From positions 3,224,001 through 3,288,000 of the forward strand of contig JAKNDB010000103.1 of the NCBI GenBank assembly GCA_024305405.1: 64,000 nt of DNA, written 5' to 3'. A program made the position numbers and the translations under genes. A model generated the notes under the pieces. The model saw only the letters and a list, made by a program, of their open reading frames with translations, did not search any database and had not been told where the DNA came from. Below, in pieces: positions 1 through 13,930 of the stretch; positions within the stretch are counted from its first letter, which is position 1; the number at the start of each line of letters is the position of its first letter. Source of the DNA: Dirofilaria immitis. Lineage: Eukaryota; Nematoda; Chromadorea; Rhabditida; Onchocercidae.

Positions 1-225
1 AATCCTCGCATTATTAGTCGCATTATCGCTTAAAATATCTACTTGTATTATCACTCACACTATCACATGAAAACCTTACGTACTGTCAATTGGACCTTTT
101 GCTAATTATTACCAGCACTATCATCTGGAAATCCCGCGCATTATCATTAGTATTACATTTGAAAATCTTGCATACTACCATTAACATTATCACTTGTTTG
201 CATTTCTAATATAGCATCAACTAAC

Positions 226-3200
226 CTGATAAGTGATTATAGATAAAGGTTCAGTAGCCTTCACAGTGAATGATAATGTTTTTCCCGTATCAACAACACC
301 AGCATGATCGGCAATTAATTGCAAGAAATTATTCGATGGACTTTTGCCAGCTTCGACATAAAGAATTGAATAAATGCTCGCATCTTTGAAATCATCTTTT
401 CCGGAACGATCATAATGCGCCTACAGTAATTGATGATACATATTGTTGAATAAAGCAAGAATTAAGCATGACAATCTTTTAATTTAATTTGCATAAATAT
501 ATATATTACGATAAATAGATAATCATTAATTTGAAAATTTGCCTCGAACTTTTCAGGGAGATAGCAGAAGAAATGATAAAATGAACACAAAAATAAAAAT
601 TGTTGCAAAAAATGAGGACAGAAAATAAGTTTAGCTTGAATTGATAATCAAATATAAGGCTAAAATAAGCAGAAGATAATAGCTCTAATTTTTAGGTTAA
701 CTATTCATAATAATTGAAGAAGGATGTAATTGCTGATGAAGTTTTTAAACATTTATCATTTCTAGTAAAATTAAAATTAGATGTCTTTTTTCACGTAATG
801 AATCGAAAAATTGGAAAAAGAAACTTATTAATTAAGTTGAAATAGGAGAACAAATAACTTCAACTCGTGCATCCGTGCAATTATTTGGTGGTTGTAGTGT
901 AATTACCGCACTTCCGTGAGCATCTAAATCCACAATTTTAACTTCTTTCTCTTCATGTTGTGTTATCGGATCAGTCGTATATAAATAGCTATAGAATGTT
1001 GTTACCTGAATCGTTTATTTATTAATATTTTCTAAAAATAGATGATAAACGATGACATCGAAGTAAAAATATCTTCTGTTGCAAATCATCGAAATGTCGA
1101 AATCATAATTATGCTTAAAATAGATTGCATTAAATGCATAAATTTAGTAATATAATTATATTATTTTTACACGTTTAGATATGGTAGTAATATAATTATG
1201 TTACCTGTACACGTTTAGGTATGGTAGCTTTAACTGGTGTATTATCCATTTGTTTCAAAGTAATGACAATATTATATCCAAGGCCAGGTTTGAATGTTTC
1301 ACCTTGCTTTTCCATATCCAATTTAACATCATGCCGATAAGCGATAATCTTAAATGTTGAATTTATACATTAAAATTTTTTTATTATCATTTTTAAATTT
1401 CAGAAGAGTTAGAATTATAAAAAGTTTTATTTTCTAAGAATCATAATTTGTTATTACCTGGGATTGTTACAAGGATTAACCCATTTTGTAAGAATCATAA
1501 CAAAGATTATCTATCATAAACTAAACGATAAGCTTATTTTATATGAATCATTAAAAAATTACTTATTATAAATTATAAACATAAGCCTATTTTGTAAGAA
1601 TCATAATAAAGATTACCTGTGCAGTAGCATTTCGTTTAATATCTGTCAAATCTTCGGTAACTGTTACCGTAATTTTCACCGAACTACCACCATATCCTGT
1701 CACCAATTTATGCTTCTTCAATTCTTCATTAGTGAAGACAATAATTGCTTCGCCCATATTATTCAAAGTTACTATTCGTTCAATAACATTCTCTTGTTCT
1801 GTCTATAAATATTCTGCGAAAATTACAGTAATAAATTTCATAAATTAATGAATAAAATTAAATTCAAACCTTCTGAATGGTGCCATCGTCTGCAACAACT
1901 AATGGTACCGCAAAATGATTCCACGGTAATTCTAAAGTTACTTTTGCTTTACCGGATACTCCTTTTCCATACGTATACCTGAAACGATTTGACGCATAAA
2001 ATATTGATCTGTGATAATCAAATGAATTATAATCTTAGCATTAATCAGAAATATAAAATGGCATGAAGTATTCGAAATGAATATATTGATTGCTTTCAGA
2101 TATATTCTCAAATTTCAATGAAAAATATGCATGATATTTTAATCACTTATGTTAGAATTAACGATAAGATGATAAAATATGTAAATGGAATTACTTAGCC
2201 TCAATATGAACACTTAGATCATCGTTGATAGTAATAAAACTTGGCGTTTTCATGTTTACTTCAAACTTTGGTAATACATATTTATCGACCGTAAAATCCT
2301 TCTCGAATTTTATACCACTTTTTGTTTGTATCGATATTTGCCAATCACCGAGCGGTGGATCTACTGATAGTTCCAATTCGTCCGAATAAACTCCTATAAA
2401 ATATTTTTCTTATTATGGAAAATTTTTAAATATTTCAACGAAGAATTTGAAAAAATCATAAATTTTTCAACCATACCTTTATAAGTGATTGATCTTTTTT
2501 CTGGCTAATAATATTCTGATTTGGATCTTTGATCATCACCGAAATAGTTTCCGAATAAGGCTTTAAATCAGGTTTTACCACTACTATACGATATCGTACT
2601 GCAATTCTTAAGTATCTTATCAGATGAAATATGAAATTTTAATTTTAATTAAAATTTAAAAATCATGCATTAAATAAGAAATGTTTGATTAAAATAATCA
2701 GAATTTAAAGGAACGAACCGACAGAACCAGGTTTATAGATTGCCTTATCAGTTTGTATAAATACTGAAAGAGATTTTTCATCAAAACGAACATCTTCCTC
2801 ATCTTCAAATAAAACTTTCGAACTTAGTGTTTCTCCTCTTACATAGACTTTGTAGTATGAGCCAGGTAGAAGAATCTCAGGTGATAATTCATCAATTGTT
2901 ATTGTCTGTGGTATTCCTGGAATTGTTTAGAATAAATCAATTGATAATTTTGATTAGATAAATAATGAATCTATTTAATAATCTATATAACAGAAATTAG
3001 TAAAATTCAAAACTTTTTATAATAGCTTATTTTGAAAATTGAATAGTTCTAAAAAAATTAAAAAAATAAAAAATCTTTATGAATTCGTTTATCAAATTTA
3101 TAAATCTCAAAATTTTAAAACGCTTAAGATCATACTTTCTCTTTTTATACTTTAAGATTTTTGAAATTTTTGTTGAATCGAATTAATGGAAATTTAATAG

Positions 3201-4374
3201 TATTTGATAAAAGTTATAAATTATTAATATAATAGAATAATTTTTAATGTGATAATTTCTACGATAATCATAACAATTGATAAGTGAATGAAGGAAATTT
3301 TCTAACTCATTCGTAAGTTTTACTTTAATTCTAGGTCTTAAAAAGTTGACCTTTATAGTTTAAATCTAAGTGATATTATTTTTTTTAATCTTTCTATCTT
3401 CTTCATTTTTCGAATTTCTTCTATGCATTGTTTAATTAAATAATATAATTTTGGGAATCCTCTAGTTTAAAATAATCGATAAGAAAAAAAAATTGAAATA
3501 TTTTAGAAATTTATGATAAGACAATAAATTATCGATGTGATAACAATAATAATGTTAGAAATTTATGATTAAGATGATATTAAAGATTTATGATAAGAGA
3601 TAAATTATTGATGATAGTAATATTGTTGTAGACGATGGAACCATTCAGAAGATTTGAATTTAATCTTATTTATCAATTCATGAAATGTATTACTGTAATT
3701 TTCATGAAATGTGTCACTGTAAAAAATAATGGTAAAAGTGTTAAAGATACATGATAAGATAAGTTAGCAAAAACAATGACAGTAATAAAAATGATACTAA
3801 CCTGTTTTAACAGTATTCACAACACGAGCTCCAACGGTATCATTTTGAGTAGTTCGTATTTCAACTCTTACAATATGATCAGTTTCCGGACTTTTAAGTA
3901 TATTTACCGAAACAGCATAAGGTAAACTTGGCCTTACAACTTTTGGTGCAATCACTAGATATGTACCAGGGCTAAAATCTCAATAACTTACAAATTACAG
4001 TAAATCAATAAATATAACTAATGATAGTGCTGTTATGATTAATTTTAATATTAACATTAAATACTTTCATAACATTTTGCAAATATATATATGATGCATA
4101 AAGAAATAAATTTGTACTGATTACTTGAAACAATTAATCAATTAATTAGTTATTAGCTTAATAATTTGTAAATAAGTATTTTTAGAAATAAATATTAGAT
4201 TATATTCAAGGTTAAAGGTTAAATGTTAATTTTTGCATTATGAATTATAAAAACGTACTATGTTTTTTCAGGTCCATTAGTAGTAGAAGAATGCCATATT
4301 GGTTTCAAAATTGCAATTACCGTTATCATACGTAAGGCTATGGCAATAAAGCCAAATAGCCATGCTTTAGACAT
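226..4374 (-). CDS. Alpha-2-macroglobulin / thioester-containing protein (TEP/CD109-like), N-terminal part, runs off the window
   Basis: Ten exons are readable from high to low coordinate: 4374-4259, 3971-3802, 2916-2719, 2598-2477, 2393-2195, 1978-1870, 1802-1617, 1348-1205, 1005-859, 420-226. They give about 530 residues and the last exon ends at a donor (GTTAGT), so the gene continues left of the window. The family comprises secreted or surface-bound proteins of macroglobulin (MG) domains that trap proteases or opsonise. Visible hallmarks are GTYLVIAPK at the start of MG1, [13 protein letters not shown] at the MG1/MG2 join, PPLGDW and KYVLPKFEV in MG3, and [11 protein letters not shown] in MG4. 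The first 30 residues are hydrophobic ([16 protein letters not shown]) and suit a signal peptide or signal anchor. The bait region and the thioester are not in the window. One junction, between exons 4 and 5, is a base short. Family assignment is firm; TEP versus CD109 type is not resolved. Confidence 0.9.
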
Positions 4375-4390
4375 TTCGCTCTTTTTCCTG
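4375..4390 (-). promoter_or_regulatory. 3' splice site just upstream of the TEP start codon
   Basis: On the minus strand a T/A-rich stretch ends in ATCCAG, followed by only 13 bases before the ATG at 4374. A 3' splice site this close to the start suits either a spliced-leader addition site or the end of a noncoding first intron. Only the acceptor is seen; trans-splicing is inferred. Confidence 0.45.
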
Positions 4391-5124
4391 GATTTTTTTA
4401 TCTTTTTGGAAACACCGATTTCTTCTGTTCCTAATATTAGTTTGTAATATGAAATTTAATAAATTATACAGAAGAAAGTGATGACGATTGATACGTAATA
4501 TATATACGTAATAATAATATCAACTTCATATAAGATAAAAGATATATGATAGCAATTTGATATTAGTTTGTAAATATGAAAATTAATAAATTATATAAGA
4601 TGTTAAAAAGAAAGTGATAACGATTGATACGTAATAATAATATCAACTTCATATAAGATAAAAAATGTATGATAACAAATTGATTATATTATTATAATTA
4701 TATTATATGATTATATTATTATATATTATTATAAATAAATGTTTAATTTACTAATTAAATGATTATTTGACAAATTTTCCATGCAAATATTTATTTTAGT
4801 AATGATTTATGCATATGAACATTTTCAATATCAATTAAACAATTAATATATATGAAAGTAATCAAATTAATTATTATGATTTTTCATTTTCATTTTATTT
4901 CATTTCAAATTTGTTAACAGCGTCATTTATATGATTATTATTTTTCTTCATCTTATTTCTATAAATTTTCATGATAAAATATTGCGTACATCATTCTTGT
5001 AATTTCTAAAATTAATTAGCATTTCTGATATTAAATAATAATTATTATGAAATCAATCGAATTATTAATTTTTCAATTTTCATTTTTTTTTCTTCTCAAA
5101 ATCCGAAACAAAATATGCTATAGA

Positions 5125-5181
<57 letters not shown>

Positions 5182-8020
5182 TTCTAATTATCATTTAAAA
5201 GATAAACAATTTTGTTATAGAATTAAAATTTCAAATTAATAACAATTTATCAAATAATTTGGAATGAACAATTTCTTTTAAAATTACTAAATTTCAATAG
5301 TATCAAATTGATTCAAAAAAGTGATATTTCTCATCTAATTTATTTCATTGTAATAAGCAAAAAATAAGAATTTATTGGATAAATTTTTATGATCATTTAT
5401 AGATGATAATAATAATAATAATTTAGTGAAAATTAAAGAGAAGAGAAAAAAACCTTCGATACCATTTAAACATATATCAAATCATGATTTATTCCTGGAA
5501 AAATTCATTTATTCCAAAATGTTCATCATTCAAAATATTTGTTCCCATTATTGGAATTTAAAAAAAAAAAAAAGTGGGGATACTGTATGGAAAATATATA
5601 TATATATATACAACATTGAAATAGAAAGAGAGAGATGATTTTGATGGAAGGAAAAAATTAAAAATAGAATATGATTTGTTTAAAGAAATGTATATTCAAT
5701 ATCATGAAATAAATTCAAAAAAAAATAGGAAAATTGCGACCATTCTTGTTCGAAATGGAATAAAAAAAAAAAAAAAGTGGCATTATTGAATAAGCATTTG
5801 CATTTTTAATGGAAATATTTATCAAATTTACAACATTATAGCTACTAAATTCTAATAATATAACAGTATAGATTACAAATGTATAAAATTTAGATTCATG
5901 TTGATATTTATAAAAAAAAATTCCAATAATTAATATTAATCAAAAATTCTGATATTAAAATTTTCAATAATAGATCGATTTTGATAGCAATATAGTAGTA
6001 TTACAGCTACTATTTGATTCGGATACGATTAGCAATTGCAAGATATTACAGATTTTAAATAATCAAATTATTTCTTCCTTCCTTGAAAAAAAAAAAAAAA
6101 AAAGGAGTTTTAGCAATTTTGAGTTCATTGTATAAATTTTAATAATATAACAAAATCGCTACATAATTTTATAAAAAACTGAACTTATGATAATCGTAAA
6201 ATTCCGTTACTGATTACAATAAGATATAATTTCGATAACAGTGTAGCTAGTAAAAATTCAGCAATCAATAATTACAAAATATTAAAAGGTCAAATTTCTG
6301 CCTCAAAAATAAGTAGTATTGAGTATTGAGTCATACTATTGTAGTATTGAATTAAGTATAAAAATTCCAATGGATATAATGTATCGTACACATAACCTAA
6401 AAAATTTGAACTTGTACTGATCAAAGATTTCGAAAATGATTGATTGCGATAATAACATAACCGATCAATTCAAATGCAAACATTAATTGGCTAAAAGGTA
6501 TTACAGATTTTAGATAATTAGATTTTTTCCAGAGAGAGAAAGAAAGGGAGAGAAAGAAAGAGAAAGAAAAAGGAATTAAATAATAGTTTCTGAAATTGTA
6601 TTAACAATTAGTGCAATTGAGTCAGCTGCTTTTTTTTTTTTTTTTAAATGACTCAGCAAAATAATTTCAATGTTTTTTGATCAATATAAATTTGTCAAAT
6701 AATTTAAAAATTATTTAAATATCTCAATTGATGAAATGATGACGTAAATATTGCGAAAGATTGCCACCAATGATAGTTCATCGTAATAATTAAAAATAGC
6801 AATTATTGATTGATTTTATATATTATCAAAAGCGAAATTTTTACAACACTTTTAGAGAAATCTTGAAAATTTTTAAAATTAATCAGTGCAACTTGCGATA
6901 TAAATATAATAATAAGAAATACGAAAAGAAGAAGTTAAAATGACATTGCCGTACGAGTGGTATATGATGATGATGATTACGATGATGATGCTGATTATGA
7001 TGATGATGATAATGATGCATTTTTGCACACTCTGTTTCAAACTTCAAACCAGTTTTAACATTTAATTTTCGGAGAAATTTTGAGAAGGAAGAAAAAAAGA
7101 CTTTTTTTTCAGAAGGAGGAAATTATAGGGATAGAAAAATTTTTGTTTACAAATATCAATTTTTCATCTGTTTGATGATCGATGGAGCTTCCCAATTTAA
7201 AGATTAGGGTGAGAGAAAGGCAATGGAACCTTCAGTGATTATCTGATTCAGGTCAAATTTATTGATTAGAGTATTGACAGAGAGAGAGAAAGAAAGAGAG
7301 AGAGAGAGAGACATAGAGGAGGAAAAAAGATGGAACTATTTTAAATTATCCAATTCAGGTCATTTATTGATCAAAGACGTATATTTGTCACAACAAATAG
7401 CAATCAATTAAGAAGTAATATAACTATAATCTGGCAAATGATAATTATCTATTATCTTACCCGTACTAAATAATAATTTCATTAATCAATTATCATATAT
7501 CATTATGATGAAATAATAAATACTTCTAAAAAAACGCAAAAAAAATAAAATAATCAGAAGAAACGAATATTTTTTATTGATTTGAAAGGAAACAAAAAAA
7601 TTCTTTTTTTTGAGAAACAAATGAATGAATATAATTTCATTTGATCTAATATCAAATGTCCTATATCCTAAATCAATTAATTAAGTATAAAATGATAATA
7701 AATCTTACACTAATTGATTAATTGATAAAAAAAGAAGAAAAAATCATATGATCGTTTTAATTTTTGCAATAATGCAATAATGATCATTTAGCAAATATAT
7801 GCAATATATTTGTTGCAATGCTAATAAATAATTTTTTTGTTTTTTATTTTTAGGTAAAAAAAGGAAAAGAATAAAAGAGAAAGAAAATAAAAATGATATT
7901 TAAATTTTTGTATAAAAGAAAAGAAATGAATTATTATTATGATATTTTCTAATCCAACAAATTATGATTGTGCTACATGAAATTTCGATAAAAAAATGAA
8001 ATGAATTGATCAAAGATCGA
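4391..8020. other. A+T-rich intergenic DNA, no gene recognised
   Basis: No exon-like open frame with plausible splice sites was seen on either strand. The stretch holds an ATT triplet microsatellite (about 5125-5181), a GAT-rich run (about 6965-7017), and purine GA/GAAA runs at about 6530-6574 and 7278-7312. The promoter of the minus-strand TEP gene should lie at its left end, but no element is recognisable. Confidence 0.6.
5125..5181. repeat. (ATT)n microsatellite
   Basis: Uninterrupted ATT/TTA triplets over roughly 55 bases. Confidence 0.9.
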
Positions 8021-8024
8021 AATG

Positions 8025-8612
8025 GATTGAATTAAAAATTGAGATGGATTGAATTAAAAATTGAAATGGATTGAATTAAAAACTAAAATGGATTGAATTA
8101 AAAATCGAAATGGATTGAATTAGAAATTGAAATGGATTGAGTTAAAAATGAAATGGATTGAATTTAGAAATTGAAATGGATTGAGTTAAAAATGAAATGG
8201 ATTGAATTTAGAAATGAAATGGATTGAATTAAAAACTGAAATGGATTGAATTAAAAATTGAAATGGATTGAATTAAAAACTAAAATGGATTGAATTAAAA
8301 ACTGAAATGGATTGAATTAGAAATTGAAATGGATTGAATTAAAAACTAAAATGGATTGAATTAAAAACTAAAATGGATTGAATTAAAAATTGAAATGGAT
8401 TGAATTAAAAATTGAAATGGATTGAATTAAAAATTGAAATGGATTGAATTAAAAACTGAAATGGATTGAATCAAAAATTGAAATGGATTGAATTAAAAAT
8501 TGAGATGGATTGAATTAGAAATTGAAATGGATTGAATTAAAAACTGGAATGGATTGAATTAAAAACTGGAATGGATTGAATTAAAAATGAAATGGATTGA
8601 ATTAAAAATGAA
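8025..8612. repeat. 20-22 bp minisatellite, about 28 copies
   Basis: The unit is ATGGATTGAATTAAAAATTG plus GAA/AAA variants, repeated about 28 times with small length and base changes (AAACTGAA, AAATGAA and TAGAAATTGAA forms). It generates an apparent minus-strand reading frame rich in NSIHF repeats, which is not a gene. Confidence 0.92.
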
Positions 8613-9954
8613 AAAAAAGTGGAAAGAAAATTTATAAATGAGAATAAAATGAATAGCTGCAAAAATTTGTCGACAAATTTTTGGCAGAAAAGAATTGAAA
8701 GAAAAGAATGGATCAAAAAGCAAAAGAAAAAAAAGAAAGAAGGAAAAGTTGAAGACGAAGAAATACGATATTAGTGAGAGGATGAAAGAGAGTTCGAAAA
8801 TTGTTATGTCCTCGAGAGAAGAAATAATTAATCTTGTATTTTCTCGACTAACACACCTTCGACTAGTTCTTTTATCTTTTTTTTCCTTCATTTTTAACTA
8901 ATCAGTTAATCAGAGATTTGTTCGATCTGTTAATATAATTATCTGTTGTATCCATTTGTAGATATAATCATTCATACTATTCAGGTAATTTAATCCAACT
9001 TTCTCATAATAATATATGTACCTATCGATATTATATTCAAGGACATTTATCAAATAAGGTGATGATTTACTGACCATAATTTGTGACAAGTTGATAATAA
9101 TTAGAATATGATTAATAATTACCATAGTAATGATAATGATTGATAATGGAGAAGATATATTAAAGGCAATATAAATAAATTCTTAGCTATATATTATATC
9201 ATTTGAATTGTAATTTTAAAAATTATTTATATTTGAATAACTCTATTGTAATTATCATAAAATGATTTTTAATCATTAATTCGAAAAAAATGTAAAGTGA
9301 TAAAGAAATGTGTGATAATATCATTTTAAATTAAAAACAAAATTTTCCACAATTCAAAACAAAATATATTAAAAATAAACGATTAGAAAATAATTGAGTT
9401 TTGGTATATTTGTTGCTAATAAATTTAAAAAAAAGAAAAAGTTACTTTTCTTTTTTTTTGTCCAAAATTTCAACGAAATAAACAAAAAACTTAATGATAT
9501 GATAAAATGGACGAATTATTTCTTTTGTACGACCAATTCTTGGCTACAAAAAATGACAAAATTTATGAAAATACAAAAAAAAAATATGTCAATAAATTTG
9601 AATAAAATAATCAGAAATTGATAAATTAGTTCATTTTTAATAAATATCAAATAATACATTCCAATATAAAACTAATATATTCTATTTAAAATTAATATGA
9701 TAATGATAAAATAATCAGTCTAGTAAGCTTTAATTAATCAACGTAATTTTATATTACTATATATTATTATCAATTTCTTTCAATAATCAACTCTTTGTTG
9801 ATAATTCTTTTAAAAAATTATATCTTTCATTTTTCTTCAAAATCTTTAAACTTCATAATTACGCTTTTTTTGTGATAAACATCGAAAAGAAAAAAACGCA
9901 ATCAAAAATGATAAATATTTCTATTTTTTTCAATAATCAATTTTGATTATTGAA

Positions 9955-10150
9955 AAAAATTGATAATAAATAACCTGATTGATAATAAGTAATCTGATTG
10001 ATAATAAATAATCTGATTGACAATAAATAACCTGATTGATAATAAGTAATCTGATTGATAATAAATAATCTGATTGACAATAAATAACCTGATTGATAAT
10101 AAGTAATCTGATTGATAATAATAATCTGATTGATAATAAATAATCTGAAA
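9955..10150. repeat. 19-20 bp tandem repeat with a three-unit higher order
   Basis: Units of CTGATTGATAATAAATAAT alternate in three versions (AATAAGT, AATAAAT and GACAATAAAT), so that the set of three repeats about every 58 bases. The whole block lies between poly-T/poly-A tracts. Confidence 0.85.
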
Positions 10151-10709
10151 AAATATTTAAAAACTTTTTTTATGAAACGAAGAAAAAATAAGGCAAAGAA
10201 AAAATATTCCAACAATGGCAATTACTTTTTTAGCAAAGAAAAGTTTTTAAAAAGTTTTTCTTTTCTTTTTAGTAACAAAAATACATTTTTTGCATACCAA
10301 TAATATTTGTTTCATACCTTTTTCTTCTTCTTTTTTTTCTTTTCTTTTATTAAAACGAAGAAGAAAAAAAGGTATTTGAAAAAGAAAAAACAAATTAGAA
10401 ATTTCTTTAATTTACGTATTTATTTCGAAACAAAATGAATAAATTACTTTTTTTTAAGAAATAAAAACTTTTCAATTTTTTTTAAAGTTTAAAATTTAAA
10501 CGATAAAATTTGATTGTTTGTGAAAATGACGAAATATATGAATTGAGAATTGATTATAATAGATTCTATATTTATCTATTTGTTGAACAACCCTAAAAGA
10601 GGATAATAATTATCATACATTTTTCCATTTTCCCATCATTTTCCTATCTCGCCTGATCATCATCTATCATAAATTATTTGTTAATACCAATATCAGCAAC
10701 AATAACTTA

Positions 10710-10790
10710 GTTATTATTATTATTATTATTATCATTATTATTATTATTATTACTATTACTACTACTACTACTATTATTATTATCGTTAAA
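10710..10790. repeat. (ATT/ACT)n microsatellite
   Basis: Imperfect ATT triplets interrupted by a short run of ACT triplets near the middle. Confidence 0.85.
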
Positions 10791-11339
10791 TTTAGTACTA
10801 AATTGTGACAGTCAAATTCTCCAAACCAACGACAATTTATTGGATATTTCGTAGATACTAGGTCAATCTATTATTTGCTATTTTTATCAATAATAATAAC
10901 ATTACTAATCAATTTTGCATTGTTAATTATTGTTAAATTAATCTTTTTCATTATTTCATTATCACTATTAATTGTTAATCTTGTTATCATATAATGTGTA
11001 AATTATCAAAACTATTACTGTTGTATGATTAATTTTTTTTTTAATTTTTATCAATCATAATAATATCAATCAATTTTTGAAATGTAAGGAAATATCATCC
11101 AATTAATTTGAATCATTTAAAAATTCTTTTTATTTATTTACAATAATAAGAAATGAAATTATGAAATTAAAACCTTTCCAAATTTATTTCAAACTCTTTG
11201 ATGCTGTTGTATAATAAATTTATAATCGATTAAATTTATCAATAATTTTGAATTATTGATAAATAAATGCTTCATAGATGAATTGTTAAATTAAATGCTA
11301 TTTGTTAAGGCTTCTAAATTGAAAATTGAATAGTGTTAA

Positions 11340-11880
11340 TTAAGCTGAATAATAAAGAGACTAAAAGTAATAGAAAATTATTATTCATGTAAATGTTTTT
11401 ATTCAAAGATTTCAATGATAATGAGATGATAAAAATAAAGAATATGATAGATTAGATATAACAATAAATTATCATTATTAAGTGTTTTACTAAAAGATTC
11501 CAGTGATAATAAAGTGATAAAAGTAAAGAGTATGATAAATTAAATATAAGAATAAATTATTATTCAAAAGTTTTGAAATTAAAAGTTGAATAAAGTTAAT
11601 TAATTAAGCGAATAATGAAGAGACTAAAAGTAATAGAAAATTATTATTCATGTAAATGTTTTTATTCAAAGATTTCAATGATAATGAGATGATAAAAATA
11701 AAGAATATGATAGATTAGATATAACAATAAATTATCATTATTAAGTGTTTTACTAAAAGATTCCATTGATAATAAAATGATAAAAGTAAACAGTATGATA
11801 GATTAGATATACAGGAATAATAGAAGTATTATTATTAAGTTTTGAAATTAAAAGTTGAATAAAGTCGATTAATTAAGTAA
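11340..11880. repeat. Direct repeat of about 262 bp, about two copies
   Basis: The block starting AGAGACTAAAAGTAATAG near 11356 recurs almost unchanged near 11619, including the following 150 bases. Each block also contains a shorter internal repeat around AAGTGTTTTACTAAAAGATT. No coding potential is evident. Confidence 0.85.
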
Positions 11881-12059
11881 ATAATAGAAAAATTAATTAA
11901 ATAATTGAAATTGAAAAATGCTAAAATATATCATAAAATTAAAGATACAAATAATTAAAATTAATATTTACATAGCATACATTTAAATTAACATTAAGAG
12001 CATAGATTAAATAGTTGATCAATACATATTTACTATTAATGATAAAACTATTTTATCCA

Positions 12060-12430
12060 TGAAATGTCCATCTGTCAATAATTAAAAATATTGTCAATGA
12101 GATTGTCCATCTGTCAAAAATTAAAAATATTGTCCATGAGATGTTCATTCTAAACGATCAATTATTATCCATGAGATGTTTACTGTTCTGAAAAATAAAA
12201 CACTGTCAATGAATTCATTGTCCATTATAAGAAATATAAACACTCACTATAAGTTTTGCATGTCGAGAAATAAGACAAAATTGTCCATTACGAGAAATAA
12301 GAGAGACTATTCAAGAATTGTCCACTATTAAATTGTTCACAAGATGTCCAGTGTGAAATGTAAAATGCTATTTGCAAGATGTTTATTCTAAGAAATAAGA
12401 ATATTGTCCATGAGATGTTGACATAGAAAC
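12060..12430. repeat. Degenerate repeat around TGTCCATGAGATG
   Basis: TGTCCAT(G/C)..GAGATGTT and AAAAATATTGTCCATGAGAT variants recur about eight times at irregular 45-60 base spacing. The copies are diverged and no frame is preserved. Confidence 0.6.
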
Positions 12431-12847
12431 TTATCATTTTCTTCCCTTTTTTTATCTCTCTCGTTTCTTCTATCAAATTTCTATGCCATTCTGATCGTTT
12501 TCATTTTTTTCATGAAATATAATCTTTTGTGCCTTTTTTTTTTGAAAATAAAATTAATTAAATTTAATTCAAATTTTCAAATTATGAAATTTATAATTGC
12601 GAAATTTTATCGAATATTTTCTGAATAAATTAAATTAAATTATCTGATAACAAATAATCAATTAGCAAATGTAATTAATTCTGAAAATTTGAACACTTTT
12701 GCATTTATCAAAAGTGCATCCGTTGAATTCGTTTATCATAGATTTAAACGATAATTCATAAAACTCTTAAAATAATTCTTAAATATTCTTAAAGAATCTC
12801 TTAAATAGTTCAATTCTTAAATAAATTATAAAGAATTATCGACGACA

Positions 12848-12860
12848 TTATCATCATCAC

Positions 12861-12898
<38 letters not shown>

Positions 12899-12900
12899 AT
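12848..12900. repeat. (ATC)n microsatellite
   Basis: Nearly pure ATC/CAT triplets over about 50 bases. Confidence 0.92.
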
Positions 12901-13397
12901 GAATGAATGGAGATAATATTGATAATATTGATTTGAATAATATAAATTTCATTCCTTTATATTTTAAAATAAAATTTAAAAAAGCATCTTTTTCAAGCAT
13001 TCATAGCATATGCATGAAGAGAAATTTAAAATTAAGCGAAAGGCTAAAGGTTATGTTTAAAAAATTACTATTATCATTGCATTACTTATTATCAATGATA
13101 TTGTTTAACTAGGCGATAATATCCTGATATATAAATGATGCTAAATTTTAAAATAAAGTTATACGAGATTGTTTGATAAAAATAATCAGAAAAGTTTTTG
13201 ATAATCTCGAATTATCAAAATGTTTTTTTAGTTAAGCTCAACCAATGGTTCACATTGCTTTAATTTTTTTTTGTTTAAAATATTTTTGAATACTAATAAT
13301 TATCGAAAGAAATTCAAAATTTTTATATTTCTTTTCCAACGATTAAAATGGCCTAATTTAAAATCGTCTAATTTAGTACTCATATTTATTGCTAAAC

Positions 13398-13930
13398 ATA
13401 ACCAAGAATATTACGATTACACGTAAAAATGTGTTACGTGATATCAACCAAGAATATTACGATTACGATTATACGATTACACGTAATAATGTGTTACGTG
13501 ATGATTACAGATATTACGATTACACGTAACAATGTGTTACGTGATGGTTACACGTAATAATGTGTTACGTGAAATCAACCAAGAATATTACGATTACACG
13601 TAAAAATGTGTTACGTGATATCAACCAAGAATATTACGATTACGATTATACGATTACACGTAATAATGTGTTACGTGATATCAACCAAGAATATTATGAT
13701 TACGATTATACGATTACACGTAATAATGTGTTACGTGATGATTACAAATATTACGATTACACGCTACAACGTGTTACGTGATGATCACAAATATTACGAT
13801 TACACGCTACAATGTGTTACGTGATGATTACAAATATTACGATCACACGTAACAATGTGTTACGTGACGATCACACGTAAACAATGTATTACATGATGAT
13901 CATACGCAAACAATTTGTCACGTGATGATC
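13398..13930. repeat. Tandem array of about 12 palindromic CACGTAA-N7-TTACGTG cores
   Basis: Each unit carries CACGTAA, seven bases (AAATGTG, TAATGTG or CAATGTG) and TTACGTG, so the two 7-mers are exact reverse complements. Linkers of AATATTACGATTA and ATCAACCAAG vary the spacing between about 27 and 62 bases. The right-hand copies decay (CACGCTACAACGTG, then ATACGCAAACAATTTGTC). Overlapping frames are open across it only because the repeat lacks stops. Its function is unknown; TTACGT half sites resemble bZIP sites. Confidence 0.85.

Noticed and set aside
8559..8901. Overlapping frames on both strands (110 and 68 codons) at the end of the minisatellite
   Set aside because: The peptide is lysine- or phenylalanine-rich low complexity, partly encoded by the repeat itself.
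13560..13824. Two overlapping plus-strand frames of 72-73 codons with repeated YYDYDYTITRNN-type peptide
   Set aside because: They are translations of the palindromic tandem array in two frames; the repeat period explains them.
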